Origin: Thalassospira profundimaris
GTDB lineage: Bacteria > Pseudomonadota > Alphaproteobacteria > Rhodospirillales > Thalassospiraceae
Reading direction: 5' to 3'
DNA: 64,000 nt
NCBI RefSeq assembly: GCF_003326795.1
Contig: NZ_JPWI01000002.1
Coordinates: forward strand, 124,001-188,000
The notes below the pieces were generated by a model. That model was not told where the DNA came from and did no database searches. It saw nothing but the letters and a program-made list of their open reading frames with translations. This document shows, piece after piece, positions 39,731 to 48,908 of the stretch (positions within the stretch are counted from its first letter, which is position 1; each line of letters starts with the position of its first letter). The position numbers and the translations under genes are program-made.

Positions 39731-40720
39731 TCAGATCAGGCGCATTTTCCTGAACAGCCAGATCTCGAACGCCGTAAAGGCAGCGAGCAGAACCACCACC
39801 CCGATAAAGCCAAACGGACTGTCTGCGGCGGGAATGCCGCCGACATTGATCCCGAGAAGCCCGGTCACGAAACTGATCGGAAGAAACAGTCCGGCGATCA
39901 CGGTCAGCCAGTACATGGTGCGGTTCATCTGTTCGGTTTCGATCGCCATCAGGTTTTCATTGACGATCTGAAGACGTTCGCGAAGGGAGTCAAATTCCTC
40001 GACCAGTCGCACAGTTTTATCGGTAAGCGCGCGGGCGCGCCGCTTGAACCGTTTGTCCGACCATGCCGGTTTCTGTTCGACATAGTTTGAAAGTGCATCG
40101 CGCTGCGGCGCCATATGCCGACGCAAACGCGATACCGTGTTGCGGATATCCGATCCGCGACGGCGCAGCGGAAGCGTTTTACCCTCGGCTACGGTTTCCT
40201 GATCATCCTCGACGGCATCGACATCTTCCTCTATGCCGCGCACAAGATTCTCAAGCCGGAAAACCAGCCGTTCGGCAACGGTCAGAACGAAGTCATCAAT
40301 GCTGCGCGGTGCGTTGTTTTCCGCAATTGCCGTCCGGATATCATCAAAGGCCTTAAGGGACTGGTTGCGCAGTGTTATCACCATGTTTGCCGTCACCCAG
40401 AAGCGTACCGAAATCATATCGGCCGGATCATTTTCGGCATTCAGGTTCACCCCGCGCAGGTTCAGCGAATATCCGGGATCATAGAAGAACACCGCCGGGC
40501 GCGTCCCGCGGGTGGCCAGCGTATCGGCAATGGTGGGATCAATTCCGACAATATTAATCAGCCAGTCACGCACCCCGTCGCCCATCCAGTCAAGATGCAC
40601 CCACAAATAGGCATTCTCGTCCGGGGTCGGCAGGCTGTCTTGCAGGTTTGCCCATTCTACCGGTTTGGCAGTGCCAGTGTGGCTGATCTCAAATGCGTTG
40701 ATCAGGGCCGGTTTGCTCAT
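39731..40720 (-). CDS. zntB: Zinc transporter ZntB (CorA family)
   Basis: Inner-membrane channel of the CorA superfamily, most like ZntB, which moves zinc. The 329-residue protein has a large N-terminal cytosolic domain with long helices, two C-terminal membrane segments and the motif GLLGINVGG (GIN in place of the GMN of CorA proper, a usual ZntB variation). AAGGAG 7 nt before the ATG at 40720 fixes the start over the frame opening at 40750. It precedes zapE by 130 nt in the same direction. Confidence 0.9.
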   Translation of the reverse strand: MSKPALINAFEISHTGTAKPVEWANLQDSLPTPDENAYLWVHLDWMGDGVRDWLINIVGIDPTIADTLATRGTRPAVFFYDPGYSLNLRGVNLNAENDPADMISVRFWVTANMVITLRNQSLKAFDDIRTAIAENNAPRSIDDFVLTVAERLVFRLENLVRGIEEDVDAVEDDQETVAEGKTLPLRRRGSDIRNTVSRLRRHMAPQRDALSNYVEQKPAWSDKRFKRRARALTDKTVRLVEEFDSLRERLQIVNENLMAIETEQMNRTMYWLTVIAGLFLPISFVTGLLGINVGGIPAADSPFGFIGVVVLLAAFTAFEIWLFRKMRLI

Positions 40721-40896
40721 TGGGGGCTCCTTGATTGTCTTGCCTGACATCGTCCGGGCAAAGAGCTGATGACGTTTTCATCAATCCATGGGAACGAAAC
40801 GTTAGATGATTCGTTACAGTCTTCAGTGTAACCTGTTTACAAATCGCGAAAAACGTTCAAATACCGGTCTTTGGATATCATTATGGATCATCAGGC

Positions 40897-43500
40897 ATGA
40901 CTTCACTTCGTCGCGTGTTCGCAGGTTTTGTTATCTGTTTGTTTGCGATAATGGCGGCACAGAATGTGACGGCGCAAAGCAACGATAACGGGCCGGATGC
41001 CGTTCAGAAAATCGAACTGGAAAATGCCCAGAACCGCATATCGGAATGGGACGGGGCCCTTGATGACCTTGAACAGACCATCACCAGGGACGAAGTCACC
41101 AATCGCTTTATCAATGACGGGCGTGATGAACTTGAAGCAATCCATCTTGGCATCGTGACCCTTCGGGACCGTGCCGAAGAACGCCTGAAACGTTTCAAGA
41201 CGGCCCTTGGCAAACTGGGGGATCCCCCGGCCGAGGGACAGGAAGAAGTCCCGGCTGTAGCGCGTGAACGTGAACGCATAGGTCAGGATATCGCGCGCGT
41301 AACCGGCGTGATCAAGCAACTGGAACTTGTTGATTTCCGTGCGACAGAGCTTTCTGATCAACTGGCCGGACTGGCGCGCGAACGCTTTACACGACGCATT
41401 CTCGGGCGTGTTGATGTGCCGCTTGATCCGGGTGTCTGGCTGACGGCGTGGAGTGAAATTGTGCGCCTGCCCAGTATGGTTCAGGCCCGGTATGCCAATC
41501 TTGAGGTCGACGGACAGGCTGCTGACGAGCTGGCCGAAATTGCGCCGGGTCTCGTTCTTATGACCGTGATCGTGATTGCTGCGCTGATTGGTGGCGAAGT
41601 CATTGTCTTGCGCTATATGCCCGGTGGCTGGAAAACCGTGCCACAGGAAGACCGGGTGGCGTTGATTTCGGGAACCCGTTTTCTGTTTACGGCGATGGTG
41701 CCCGGTATTGCCCTTTTGATCGCGTACGGCATTCTTGATTCCCGTCAGGCCCTGTTAAAGGGGGCGATGGGTGACTTCATCCATCAATGTTTTGCCGCGG
41801 CCCTTTTCCTGTTGTTTGTCGGGGCGGCGATCCGCAGTGTTCATTCCCCGTTTTCACCTGCACTGCGCCGCGCGGGCACAACGCCGCGTGGGGCGCGAAT
41901 TGTCGGGATTTCTTCGCTTGTCGTTGCGGTGATCTTTGCCTGGGACATGGTGTTGCTTCAGGGGGCGACCACCCTTGGAACGTCACTTGAAATCGCCCTT
42001 GTGCAAAGCATCTCGAATGTTCTGGTGATTTCGGTCCTGCTGTTCATCTCGTCACTTGGGGCGTTCTGGGTCCATGACGAGAAAGACCGTCATGAATTCT
42101 GGCCCAAGCTGGAGCGTCGCAGCCGCCGGGTTCTTAAGGCCGTTGCGATCCTGATGCCGGTTCTGATGGTGCTGGGATATGTCGCGCTGGCGCGGTTCAT
42201 TCTTGAAAACCTGATGATGGGGCTGGCATTTCTGACCTGTTACTGGCTGCTGCGCGGTTATTTCCGGGCCTTGATGCATACCTATCTGGTGCGTCCGGAA
42301 CCCAGTGAAGACAGCAAAACCACGGATGCGGTACATGGCACGCTGTATTTCTGGCTCCGGGTTCTGATCGATGTGGTGATGGTGACGATTGCCGTGCCCG
42401 TCGCAGTGATGATCTTTACCGACATTGCCTGGACGGATCTGATCCTTGCGGTTCAGCAGGCCTTTGTCGGCATTCAGGTTGGTGGCATTCATTTCTCGCT
42501 GCGCTCGATCCTGCTTGCGGCTTTGATGTTTGTGATCGTGCTGGGCCTGATGCGGTTTTTCCAGCGGATGCTCAGCACCCGTGTCCTGCCCAACACCAAG
42601 CTTGATCAGGGATTGCAGCATTCTGTTTCGGCGATCTTTGGCTATGCGGGGATCTGTCTTGCCGTGCTTCTGGCCATTTCGGCGGCCGGGATGGACTTGT
42701 CCAACCTTGCGATCATCGCCGGTGCGATTTCGGTTGGTATCGGTTTTGGCATGCAAAGTATCGTCAACAACTTTGTATCGGGTCTGATCCTTTTGGTGGA
42801 ACGTCCGATCAAGGTTGGTGACTGGATTGTGGTCGGCGCCGATCAGGGTTTGGTCAAGGACATCCGCGTGCGCGCAACCGAAATCGAAACCTTTGACCGT
42901 TCATCCATCGTCATTCCGAACTCGGAGCTGATTTCCAACCGGGTTCTGAACTGGACGCTCAAGGAACGGTCGGGCCGCGGCATCATCCGGATCGGGGTAT
43001 CTTATGGGGCCGATGTCGACAAGGTTCGCGAAATCCTGCTCGAAATGGCCGACAAGCGTCGCGAAATTCTGAGTTATCCGGCCCCGCAGGTTATCTTTAT
43101 GGATTTCGGTGCCAGTTCGCTTGATTTTGAACTGCGCTATTTCCTGCGCGATATTGGCGATGTGATTGCAGTGGCAAGCTCGATCCGCTTTGAGCTTGTG
43201 CAGCGCTTCCGCGATGAGGGCATCGAAATTCCGTTCCCGCAGCGTGATCTTAATCTGCGCGATATTGACAAGCTGACGGATGCCATTCGCGATGCCGGTA
43301 AAGGGGCTGTGCGATCCAAACCGGTGCCAGCGCCCTCGGTCCCTGACGAAACACCGACCTCGGATGACGAGATCGAGCATGGCGCGGACCAAAAGGCCGC
43401 ACCGTCGTCATCGGCCAAGGACATTTCGCGTGATCGCGATGCGTCCGGGCGTGACATTCCTGATGCTGGTGGTGATCCAGACGGGGATGCGCCGCGCTAG
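40897..43500 (+). CDS. MscS-family mechanosensitive channel with DUF3772
   Basis: A large 867-residue channel that probably releases solutes under hypo-osmotic stress. It starts with a signal peptide (cleaved near VTAQS), then a periplasmic DUF3772-like helical region of about 200 residues, many membrane segments, and a C-terminal MscS core (GISVGIGFGMQSIVNNFVSGLILLVERPIKVGDWI, with its Gly-Ala packing helix and beta domain). The last 70 residues are acidic and low complexity. It is divergent from zntB across 176 nt. Family members resemble E. coli MscK or YbdG-type large channels in size. Confidence 0.9.
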   Translation: MTSLRRVFAGFVICLFAIMAAQNVTAQSNDNGPDAVQKIELENAQNRISEWDGALDDLEQTITRDEVTNRFINDGRDELEAIHLGIVTLRDRAEERLKRFKTALGKLGDPPAEGQEEVPAVARERERIGQDIARVTGVIKQLELVDFRATELSDQLAGLARERFTRRILGRVDVPLDPGVWLTAWSEIVRLPSMVQARYANLEVDGQAADELAEIAPGLVLMTVIVIAALIGGEVIVLRYMPGGWKTVPQEDRVALISGTRFLFTAMVPGIALLIAYGILDSRQALLKGAMGDFIHQCFAAALFLLFVGAAIRSVHSPFSPALRRAGTTPRGARIVGISSLVVAVIFAWDMVLLQGATTLGTSLEIALVQSISNVLVISVLLFISSLGAFWVHDEKDRHEFWPKLERRSRRVLKAVAILMPVLMVLGYVALARFILENLMMGLAFLTCYWLLRGYFRALMHTYLVRPEPSEDSKTTDAVHGTLYFWLRVLIDVVMVTIAVPVAVMIFTDIAWTDLILAVQQAFVGIQVGGIHFSLRSILLAALMFVIVLGLMRFFQRMLSTRVLPNTKLDQGLQHSVSAIFGYAGICLAVLLAISAAGMDLSNLAIIAGAISVGIGFGMQSIVNNFVSGLILLVERPIKVGDWIVVGADQGLVKDIRVRATEIETFDRSSIVIPNSELISNRVLNWTLKERSGRGIIRIGVSYGADVDKVREILLEMADKRREILSYPAPQVIFMDFGASSLDFELRYFLRDIGDVIAVASSIRFELVQRFRDEGIEIPFPQRDLNLRDIDKLTDAIRDAGKGAVRSKPVPAPSVPDETPTSDDEIEHGADQKAAPSSSAKDISRDRDASGRDIPDAGGDPDGDAPR

Positions 43501-43512
43501 GCGGGGAATGTC

Positions 43513-43929
43513 CTAGATATCAAAAAGTGCAGCTGTGATCTTTTGGCCCATCGGGGCCATCAGATCGCGCTCGCGCTGGGTCAGCCAGCGCAGCTCGGCG
43601 ATTTCGCGTGCCGGGGCAAGGGTGCCGTGATAATCGGCACTAAAACAGGTCATGCGGACAATTGCCCCGTCAGGTTGATTGTGCCCACGTCCGCTAAAGG
43701 TACCAATCTCACGGATGCTGTCGTCAATCAGTGTGACGCCAAGTTCCTCGGCAACTTCGCGGATGATGGCATCTCGGGCGGTTTCGCCCGGATCAATCTT
43801 GCCACCGGGCAGATAAAACCGGTCACGACCACGACTGCGCACCGACAGGATTTTGTCGCCATCGCGCAAAATCCAGTTGGCGGTTTCAATGACCTTGAGG
43901 GTCGGGATGTCTGTATCGCGATCTTCCAT
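43513..43929 (-). CDS. Nudix hydrolase
   Basis: A 138-residue hydrolase of nucleoside diphosphate-linked compounds. The Nudix box is complete: GGKIDPGETARDAIIREVAEELGV, given here in short form as GGKID...REVAEELGV. A start with MEDRDTDIPTLKVIE precedes WILRDGDKILSVRSRGRDRFYLPGG. The substrate cannot be predicted; MutT-like sanitising of 8-oxo-dGTP is one possibility. It is 17 nt downstream of nadC on the same strand and likely cotranscribed. Confidence 0.9.
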   Translation of the reverse strand: MEDRDTDIPTLKVIETANWILRDGDKILSVRSRGRDRFYLPGGKIDPGETARDAIIREVAEELGVTLIDDSIREIGTFSGRGHNQPDGAIVRMTCFSADYHGTLAPAREIAELRWLTQRERDLMAPMGQKITAALFDI

Positions 43930-43946
43930 TTGGCAATCAGGGGCGA

Positions 43947-44786
43947 TTACAGGATCGCCACATCCAGTCCGATATCGACCGCCGGGGCCGACTGGGTGAT
44001 GCGCCCGACCGAGACGTAATCAACGCCGGTTGCCGCAATTGCACCAATGGTCTGAAGGTTTACACCGCCAGATGCCTCGGTCTTGCAGCGGCCATCAACA
44101 ATGGCAACGGCTTCGCGCAGCATGTCCGGGCCCATGTTATCCAGCAGGATGATATCAGCACCGGCCATTGCAGCCTCTGCCACCTGATCAAGGGTGTCGC
44201 ATTCGACTTCGATCTTGGGCAGATTGGCTGCACGGGCGGCCTCGACGCATCTGGTGATCGATCCGACAACACCGATATGGTTGTCCTTGATCATCACCCC
44301 GTCATACAGGCCCATGCGATGGTTTTGTGCGCCGCCCATACGGGTTGCATATTTTTCCATCTTGCGCCAACCCGGCAATGTCTTGCGGGTATCAAGAAGC
44401 TTTGCCGATGTTTCGCCCATGGCCGCTACATAGGTCCGCGTAGTGGTGGCGATGCCCGAAAGATGCTGAAGGGTGTTAAGGGCTGTGCGTTCGGCGGTCA
44501 GGATGCCGCGTGCATTACCCTCGACCACGGCCAGAACGTCCTTGGCCGCAATAGCGTCGCCATCTTCGCAATGCTTTTCGATTTTGGCATCAGGAACCAG
44601 CTTGCGGAAACATTCCAGCGCAATATCAAGTCCCGCAACCACGATGTCTTCGCGGGTTTCAAGCGCGACACGAAGGCGCGCATCGGCGGGTACGACGTTA
44701 TCAGATGTGATGTCGCCGGTTCCGATGTCTTCGGCAAAGGCGCGGTCGATGAATTCGGAAATTTCAGCCTGGGTCAGGACGGTCAT
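43947..44786 (-). CDS. nadC: Nicotinate-nucleotide diphosphorylase (quinolinate phosphoribosyltransferase)
   Basis: Converts quinolinate and PRPP to nicotinate mononucleotide in NAD synthesis. Family blocks are AEDIGTGDITSDNVVP, NTLQHLSGIATTTR, DTRKTLPGWRKMEKYA, GGAQNHRMGLYDGVMIKDNH and ASGGVNLQTIGAIAATGVDYVSVG. The ATG at 44786 gives 279 residues; a TTG at 44804 would add six. Neither has a strong ribosome-binding site. nadA lies upstream with a hairpin between; nadB is not in the window. Confidence 0.96.
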   Translation of the reverse strand: MTVLTQAEISEFIDRAFAEDIGTGDITSDNVVPADARLRVALETREDIVVAGLDIALECFRKLVPDAKIEKHCEDGDAIAAKDVLAVVEGNARGILTAERTALNTLQHLSGIATTTRTYVAAMGETSAKLLDTRKTLPGWRKMEKYATRMGGAQNHRMGLYDGVMIKDNHIGVVGSITRCVEAARAANLPKIEVECDTLDQVAEAAMAGADIILLDNMGPDMLREAVAIVDGRCKTEASGGVNLQTIGAIAATGVDYVSVGRITQSAPAVDIGLDVAIL

Positions 44787-44822
44787 GGTGGGGGCCGTTT
44801 TCAATGCGTTGGGAATGGCAAA

Positions 44823-44847
44823 CAGCCCCGCAAATCTTGCGGGGCTG
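44823..44847 (-). terminator. Hairpin between nadA and nadC
   Basis: CAGCCCCGCAA pairs with TTGCGGGGCTG around a 3-nt loop, with a weak TTTGCC after it on the - strand. It is probably an attenuator or weak terminator between the two nad genes. Confidence 0.5.
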
Positions 44848-44861
44848 TGAGGTGAGTTGGC

Positions 44862-45884
44862 CTAGGCTGCCGTGTCTTTTTTGACCGGAATGTTTTTTGA
44901 CATTTCGAGCATGCGTTCAAGCGGTTTGACCGCTGCAACACGCAGGTCTTCGGGCATCACGATCTGCGGACCGTTATTGACCAGACACAGATAGAGCTTC
45001 TCAAGCGTATTGAGCTCCATGAACGGGCAGTTGTTGCATGCGCATGATCCGTCGGCACCGGGCACCGGAATGAATTCCTTGTGCGGGGCGGCCTTTTCCA
45101 TCTGGTGGATGATGTGAGGTTCGGTCGCGATCAGGTATTTCTGATCCGGGCCATTGATCACATATTCCAGGATCGCGCGGGTCGAACCGATATGATCGGC
45201 ATGTTTCAGAATACCGTCATGACATTCCGGGTGAGCTGCGATCTTGGCATCCGGGTTCTGGGTCTTCAGACGGATCAGTTCGCGTTCGGAAAACTGTTCA
45301 TGCACGATGCACGAGCCGTTCCAAAGCGTCATGTCACGACCGGTTTTCTTGGCAAGATAGGTGCCAAGATGGCGGTCAGGGGCCCACAGGATCGGTTTGT
45401 CTGCCGGGATCTGGTCAATGATCTCGGCCGCATTGGACGAGGTCACAATAATATCGGACGCGGCCTTCACCTCTGCGGAGCAGTTGATATAGGTGATGGA
45501 TACGTGATCAGGATGCTGTTCGCGGAATTTGCGGAACGGTTCTGGCTGGCACGAATCCTCGAGCGAGCAACCCGCTTTCGAATCCGGCAGCAGAACGGTT
45601 TTGTTCGGGCTGAGGATTTTGGCAACCTCGGCCATGAAACGCACGCCGCAGAACACGATAACATCGGCATCGGTTTCGGCAGCCTTGCGCGACAGGTCCA
45701 GACTATCGCCAACAAAGTCGGCAAGGTCCTGAATTTCCCCATCCTGATAATAATGGGCCAGAATGATCGCGTTCTTTTCCTTTTTCAGACGCTGAATCTC
45801 AGCTTCCAGATCAAGGGTCGGATCAATCTGCATTTCCGACATTGCGTCAGCCGAGGCTTCGGCAATGGTGATCATTTCATTCAT
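44862..45884 (-). CDS. nadA: Quinolinate synthase
   Basis: Makes quinolinate from iminoaspartate and dihydroxyacetone phosphate with a [4Fe-4S] cluster. The 340-residue protein has cysteines in [20 protein letters not shown] and CACNNCPFM, the three regions that supply cluster ligands, plus [20 protein letters not shown]. It is 58-75 nt upstream of nadC. nadB, which makes iminoaspartate, is not nearby, so the substrate must come from a distant nadB or an aspartate dehydrogenase. Confidence 0.96.
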   Translation of the reverse strand: MNEMITIAEASADAMSEMQIDPTLDLEAEIQRLKKEKNAIILAHYYQDGEIQDLADFVGDSLDLSRKAAETDADVIVFCGVRFMAEVAKILSPNKTVLLPDSKAGCSLEDSCQPEPFRKFREQHPDHVSITYINCSAEVKAASDIIVTSSNAAEIIDQIPADKPILWAPDRHLGTYLAKKTGRDMTLWNGSCIVHEQFSERELIRLKTQNPDAKIAAHPECHDGILKHADHIGSTRAILEYVINGPDQKYLIATEPHIIHQMEKAAPHKEFIPVPGADGSCACNNCPFMELNTLEKLYLCLVNNGPQIVMPEDLRVAAVKPLERMLEMSKNIPVKKDTAA

Positions 45885-46304
45885 GGCGTCGTCTCATCTC
45901 GCCTGTTTGCAAGCCGGAGATAAGTCGCGGGGCCCGGCATTGCAAGTTAATGACAGTTTGGAACCTGAATATCGCCATTAGACCGGGATGGCAAGGAATA
46001 GGGCGGCAAGAAAGAGCGGCCATGCATCAGAAATGATACAGCTGATTGATAAATCTCAGTGAAGGGGTGGCTGTGCCATTCTATGTCGGGGGCAGTTTAT
46101 TAAAATGGGCGGGGCATGACGTCCTTTAAGGGCCAAAATGCTTTAGCGGTATTTTGGTCTGATCGGGTGCTGATGTGCTGGCCCATTCACGGGGTGAAAA
46201 ACCGCTATCAGCTTTTACATATCAGCGTTGCACAATCAGAAGTGTGCGTCTGCCCAAGATGCGATCATAACACCCGTAACGAATGCACATGAGAGTCTTT
46301 AGAT
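45885..46304. other. Non-coding region upstream of nadA
   Basis: 420 nt without a supported gene. It holds the nadA promoter on one side and the promoter of the small membrane gene on the other. CCAAAAT at 46133-46139 and ATTTTGG at 46151-46157 form an inverted repeat with 11 nt between, a candidate operator. Confidence 0.45.
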
Positions 46305-46529
46305 ATGGATTGGGTTCCTATAGCCTTTGGTACATTTAAGGTTGTTGCCTTGGTCACGGCCATGTTCTTCGCCATCAAGTGGCATTACGATCAAGGGGAG
46401 AAGCTGGGTCGGCAGGCGGTACTGCGTGCCGGAATCAAGATTACAGCAGGCTTCGTTTTCGCGTTGACGGGCGTGGGGCTCCTCGTTCTGGTTCTTAGCA
46501 GGATGCTCGGTCTGGACTTGAGCTACTGA
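46305..46529 (+). CDS. Small two-segment membrane protein
   Basis: A 74-residue predicted inner-membrane protein of unknown function. Two hydrophobic segments (about residues 6-25 and 44-68) flank a short basic loop HYDQGEKLGRQAVLRAG. No family is recognised. The ATG has only a weak GAGAG at a loose distance. A strong hairpin 90 nt after the stop fits a terminator and supports transcription of this gene. It lies between nadA and an AT-rich stretch. Confidence 0.5.
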   Translation: MDWVPIAFGTFKVVALVTAMFFAIKWHYDQGEKLGRQAVLRAGIKITAGFVFALTGVGLLVLVLSRMLGLDLSY

Positions 46530-46619
46530 AACTGAAACCGGCGTTGAGATTGCCTGTTTGACTGAAATGACGAACCGGAAAGCTTCGCAGGGGCAGACCG
46601 TAAAACTTTAGATCGTCTC

Positions 46620-46646
46620 ACGGCCGTTGAAGCATTCAGCGGCCGT
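46620..46646 (+). terminator. Hairpin after the small membrane gene
   Basis: ACGGCCGTTGAA pairs with TTCAGCGGCCGT around a 3-nt loop (12 bp, one G-T pair), followed by TGTTCGTATT. The T tract is weak, but the stem is long. Confidence 0.55.
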
Positions 46647-46729
46647 TGTTCGTATTCGGATAGTTGAACTCTGGCAAATATGGCGCCGAAATGCGGATCT
46701 ATACTGATTTTTAGGCAGTAAAGTGGGAT

Positions 46730-46948
46730 TGGAATGTAACTTTACCTTTCCTCTCGTGTGTTAGAATCAAGAAATATCCGAATAATGATTTTTTAATATT
46801 GGGAATTACCCGGTAGTTATTTTCCCTAAATAAATAAAAAATAACGAACTTGTAAATTTATGAAAAATATTCATACAGTGAAAACTGGATGTGTTTTTTG
46901 ATTTTTCAAAAATATCCGGAATTATTCTAAAAATTTATTCGATAATTC
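46730..46948. other. AT-rich region
   Basis: About 220 nt far richer in A and T than the rest of the window, with runs such as AAATAAATAAAAAATAA. It contains no supported gene. It may be a strong or silenced promoter region, or a remnant of transferred DNA. Confidence 0.6.
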
Positions 46949-46997
46949 GAGGTTTCGACGGCCTGAATTCATGTGGCCGTTGTTAATTCGAGACCTC
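46949..46997 (+). ncRNA. Long hairpin in the leader of a small gene
   Basis: GAGGTTTCGA at 46949-46958 pairs with TCGAGACCTC at 46988-46997 (10 bp, one G-U pair). Inside, CGGCC pairs with GGCCG around an 11-nt loop. It lies 95 nt before the TTG start at 47092. It may be a regulatory leader or an attenuator; there is no T run after it. Confidence 0.4.
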
Positions 46998-47091
46998 TGA
47001 CGTGTCTGTAATCCAAGCCAAGTGTTTGACAGCGGGAATGTTCCTGCTCGTTTGGCCTGCCCAACGTGCGTTTCCGCGCAAGGAGCCTTTT

Positions 47092-47418
47092 TTGACAAAT
47101 CGTACCACTTCGAAAGTTCTGAATTTTGCACGCCCGTTCAGTATGCGCGGCCTTGCAGAAGTTCTTCCTGCTGGCTCTTACAAGGTCATTACCGAGGAAA
47201 CGCAGGATGAAAAACTGACCTATCCCACCTGGCAATGGGTGTCGACGCAGATTCACCTTTATACGAATTCGGACCGCCCGGAATCCTCACGCGTGCTGAG
47301 CGTCGATCCGCGCGATCTTGAAGTCGCATATCTGCGCGATCAGAAAACAATGGATGCACGCCCGCAAGTCGCGTTTTCGGCGCGCAAATCGAACAATCGT
47401 GCCAAGCGGGTTTTCTAG
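47092..47418 (+). CDS. Conserved hypothetical protein, TTG start
   Basis: A 108-residue soluble protein that I recall as a small alphaproteobacterial family: a FARPFSMRGLAEVLPAGSYKV core followed by ITEE and TYPTWQWVSTQIHL. Function unknown. The start is a TTG: AAGGAG at 47080-47085 lies 6 nt before it. The frame is open back to 47002, but that upstream part is poorly supported. It follows the AT-rich stretch and long hairpin, so expression may be regulated at the message level. Confidence 0.65.
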   Translation: MTNRTTSKVLNFARPFSMRGLAEVLPAGSYKVITEETQDEKLTYPTWQWVSTQIHLYTNSDRPESSRVLSVDPRDLEVAYLRDQKTMDARPQVAFSARKSNNRAKRVF

Positions 47419-47438
47419 ATTCCCGCTCTTGAAGTGAC

Positions 47439-47462
47439 TCCGGTCAGTGCGATCTGACCGGA
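47439..47462. terminator. Hairpin between convergent genes
   Basis: TCCGGTCAG pairs with CTGACCGGA around a 6-nt loop between the stops of two convergent genes. Neither side has a T run, so it is a weak terminator candidate. Confidence 0.4.
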
Positions 47463-47469
47463 CGGCACC

Positions 47470-48858
47470 TTAAACCGAAAATCCGTAATATTCCCACTCG
47501 GCGGCGCTGACCTTAAGTGCCATATGCTCGTATTCGGCCTGCTTGATTTTGGTGAATGCGGTGTGGAACCGGGCACCTAGGGTACGTTTGTTGAAATCCG
47601 ATGCCCCGAACCGGTCGATGGCTTCAAGCCAGTGACGCGGAAGGTCATTCGGGGTCTTGGCGTGGCCGATTTCATCTTCGCTGGGCTTGCCCGGATCAAT
47701 TTTGCCCTCAATTCCGTCAAGGGCAGCACCCAGGGTGACGGCTGCGACCAGATACGGGTTGGCGTCAACGCCGGCAATACGGTGTTCGAAATGTCGGGTT
47801 TTACCCGGTGTGCCCGGAACGCGCAGCGCCACAGTGCGATTTTCAACACCCCAGTCATCCGAGGCCGGTGAATACATGGCCGAGGCAAAGCGACGCCATG
47901 AATTCATGAACGGGGCCAGCAACAACATGGTTTCGCCAATCGTGCCACGAATGCCGCCAATGGCATGAAGCATCAGCGGGCTGAGCGATCCGTCCGCCTG
48001 ATCGGCAAACAGGTTATTGCCATTCGGGTCGGCAAGCGACAGGTGCAAATGCATCCCTGATCCGGCTTCGTTGCCGAATGGTTTTGGCATAAACACGGCC
48101 TCCATCCCGAAGCGCCGGGCGCAGGTGCGGATCAGGCGTTTGGCAATAATCACATCGTCGGCAGCACGCATCAGATCGCGATAGCGGATGGTCATTTCAT
48201 ATTGGCCCGGACCATATTCCGAAATCAGGGTTTCAAGCGTCAGATCAAGATGCTTGGCCCCTTCATAAACCGCATCAAACAGCGGCGACATTTCGTCAAT
48301 CTCGTCAACCGACATGGTATTGCGAAGCGCACTACGACGCTTGGTCATCGCATAGGATGCAGGCTGATAAAGGCCTGATGCATCCGGTGTGCGATCCACC
48401 AGATAAAATTCCAGCTCGAACGCGCCCATCGGATGGTAGCCAAGCTTTTCGGCGCGCTTGACCTGTGCGCCAAAGACATTGCGCGGGTCGACGTCATGGG
48501 GCGTGCCGTCTTCTTCATACATGGAAATCAGAAGCTGCCCGCGTCCGGTATGGGGCAGATAGCCCAGCGTGCCGGGAACCGGCCAACACCGGCAATCGCC
48601 GCCGCCGCCGGTTTGGACCAGACCGCAATCATCGACATCCTCGCCTGTCACATCCTGTCCGAACAGGGAACTTGGCAAGCCACGCCCGGATTTATAAACG
48701 CCTTCGAGTTCGTGACGGCGGATCATCTTGCCGCGACCAATGCCGTGGAAATCGGTCAGGATAATGTCGATGGCCTCGACATCCGGATATTTGGCCAGGA
48801 ATTCCTGTGCTTCGGAAAGCTGCGATCCGCTGGGCGAGGTGGCGTTATGGGTGGTCAC
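47470..48858 (-). CDS. Glutamine synthetase-family ligase, PuuA-like
   Basis: An ATP-dependent ligase that joins glutamate to an amine. It most resembles gamma-glutamylputrescine synthetase of putrescine use. The N-terminal beta-grasp part has DIILTDFHGIGRGKMI. The catalytic part has the metal-binding GAFELEFYLVD and ISEYGPGQYEMTI, the GSGMHLHLSL block and FEHRIAGVDANPYLV. It lacks the adenylylation site region expected of a housekeeping GlnA. The frame opens with TTG at 48894; a GTG at 48858 with AGGA upstream is the better start. No other puu genes are adjacent; a small methyltransferase gene is upstream. Confidence 0.85.
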   Translation of the reverse strand: MTTHNATSPSGSQLSEAQEFLAKYPDVEAIDIILTDFHGIGRGKMIRRHELEGVYKSGRGLPSSLFGQDVTGEDVDDCGLVQTGGGGDCRCWPVPGTLGYLPHTGRGQLLISMYEEDGTPHDVDPRNVFGAQVKRAEKLGYHPMGAFELEFYLVDRTPDASGLYQPASYAMTKRRSALRNTMSVDEIDEMSPLFDAVYEGAKHLDLTLETLISEYGPGQYEMTIRYRDLMRAADDVIIAKRLIRTCARRFGMEAVFMPKPFGNEAGSGMHLHLSLADPNGNNLFADQADGSLSPLMLHAIGGIRGTIGETMLLLAPFMNSWRRFASAMYSPASDDWGVENRTVALRVPGTPGKTRHFEHRIAGVDANPYLVAAVTLGAALDGIEGKIDPGKPSEDEIGHAKTPNDLPRHWLEAIDRFGASDFNKRTLGARFHTAFTKIKQAEYEHMALKVSAAEWEYYGFSV

Positions 48859-48908
48859 GACTTGGCATCCTGATGGTGGTATGGCGTTGGTCAATTACGG
48901 GGGGATTA

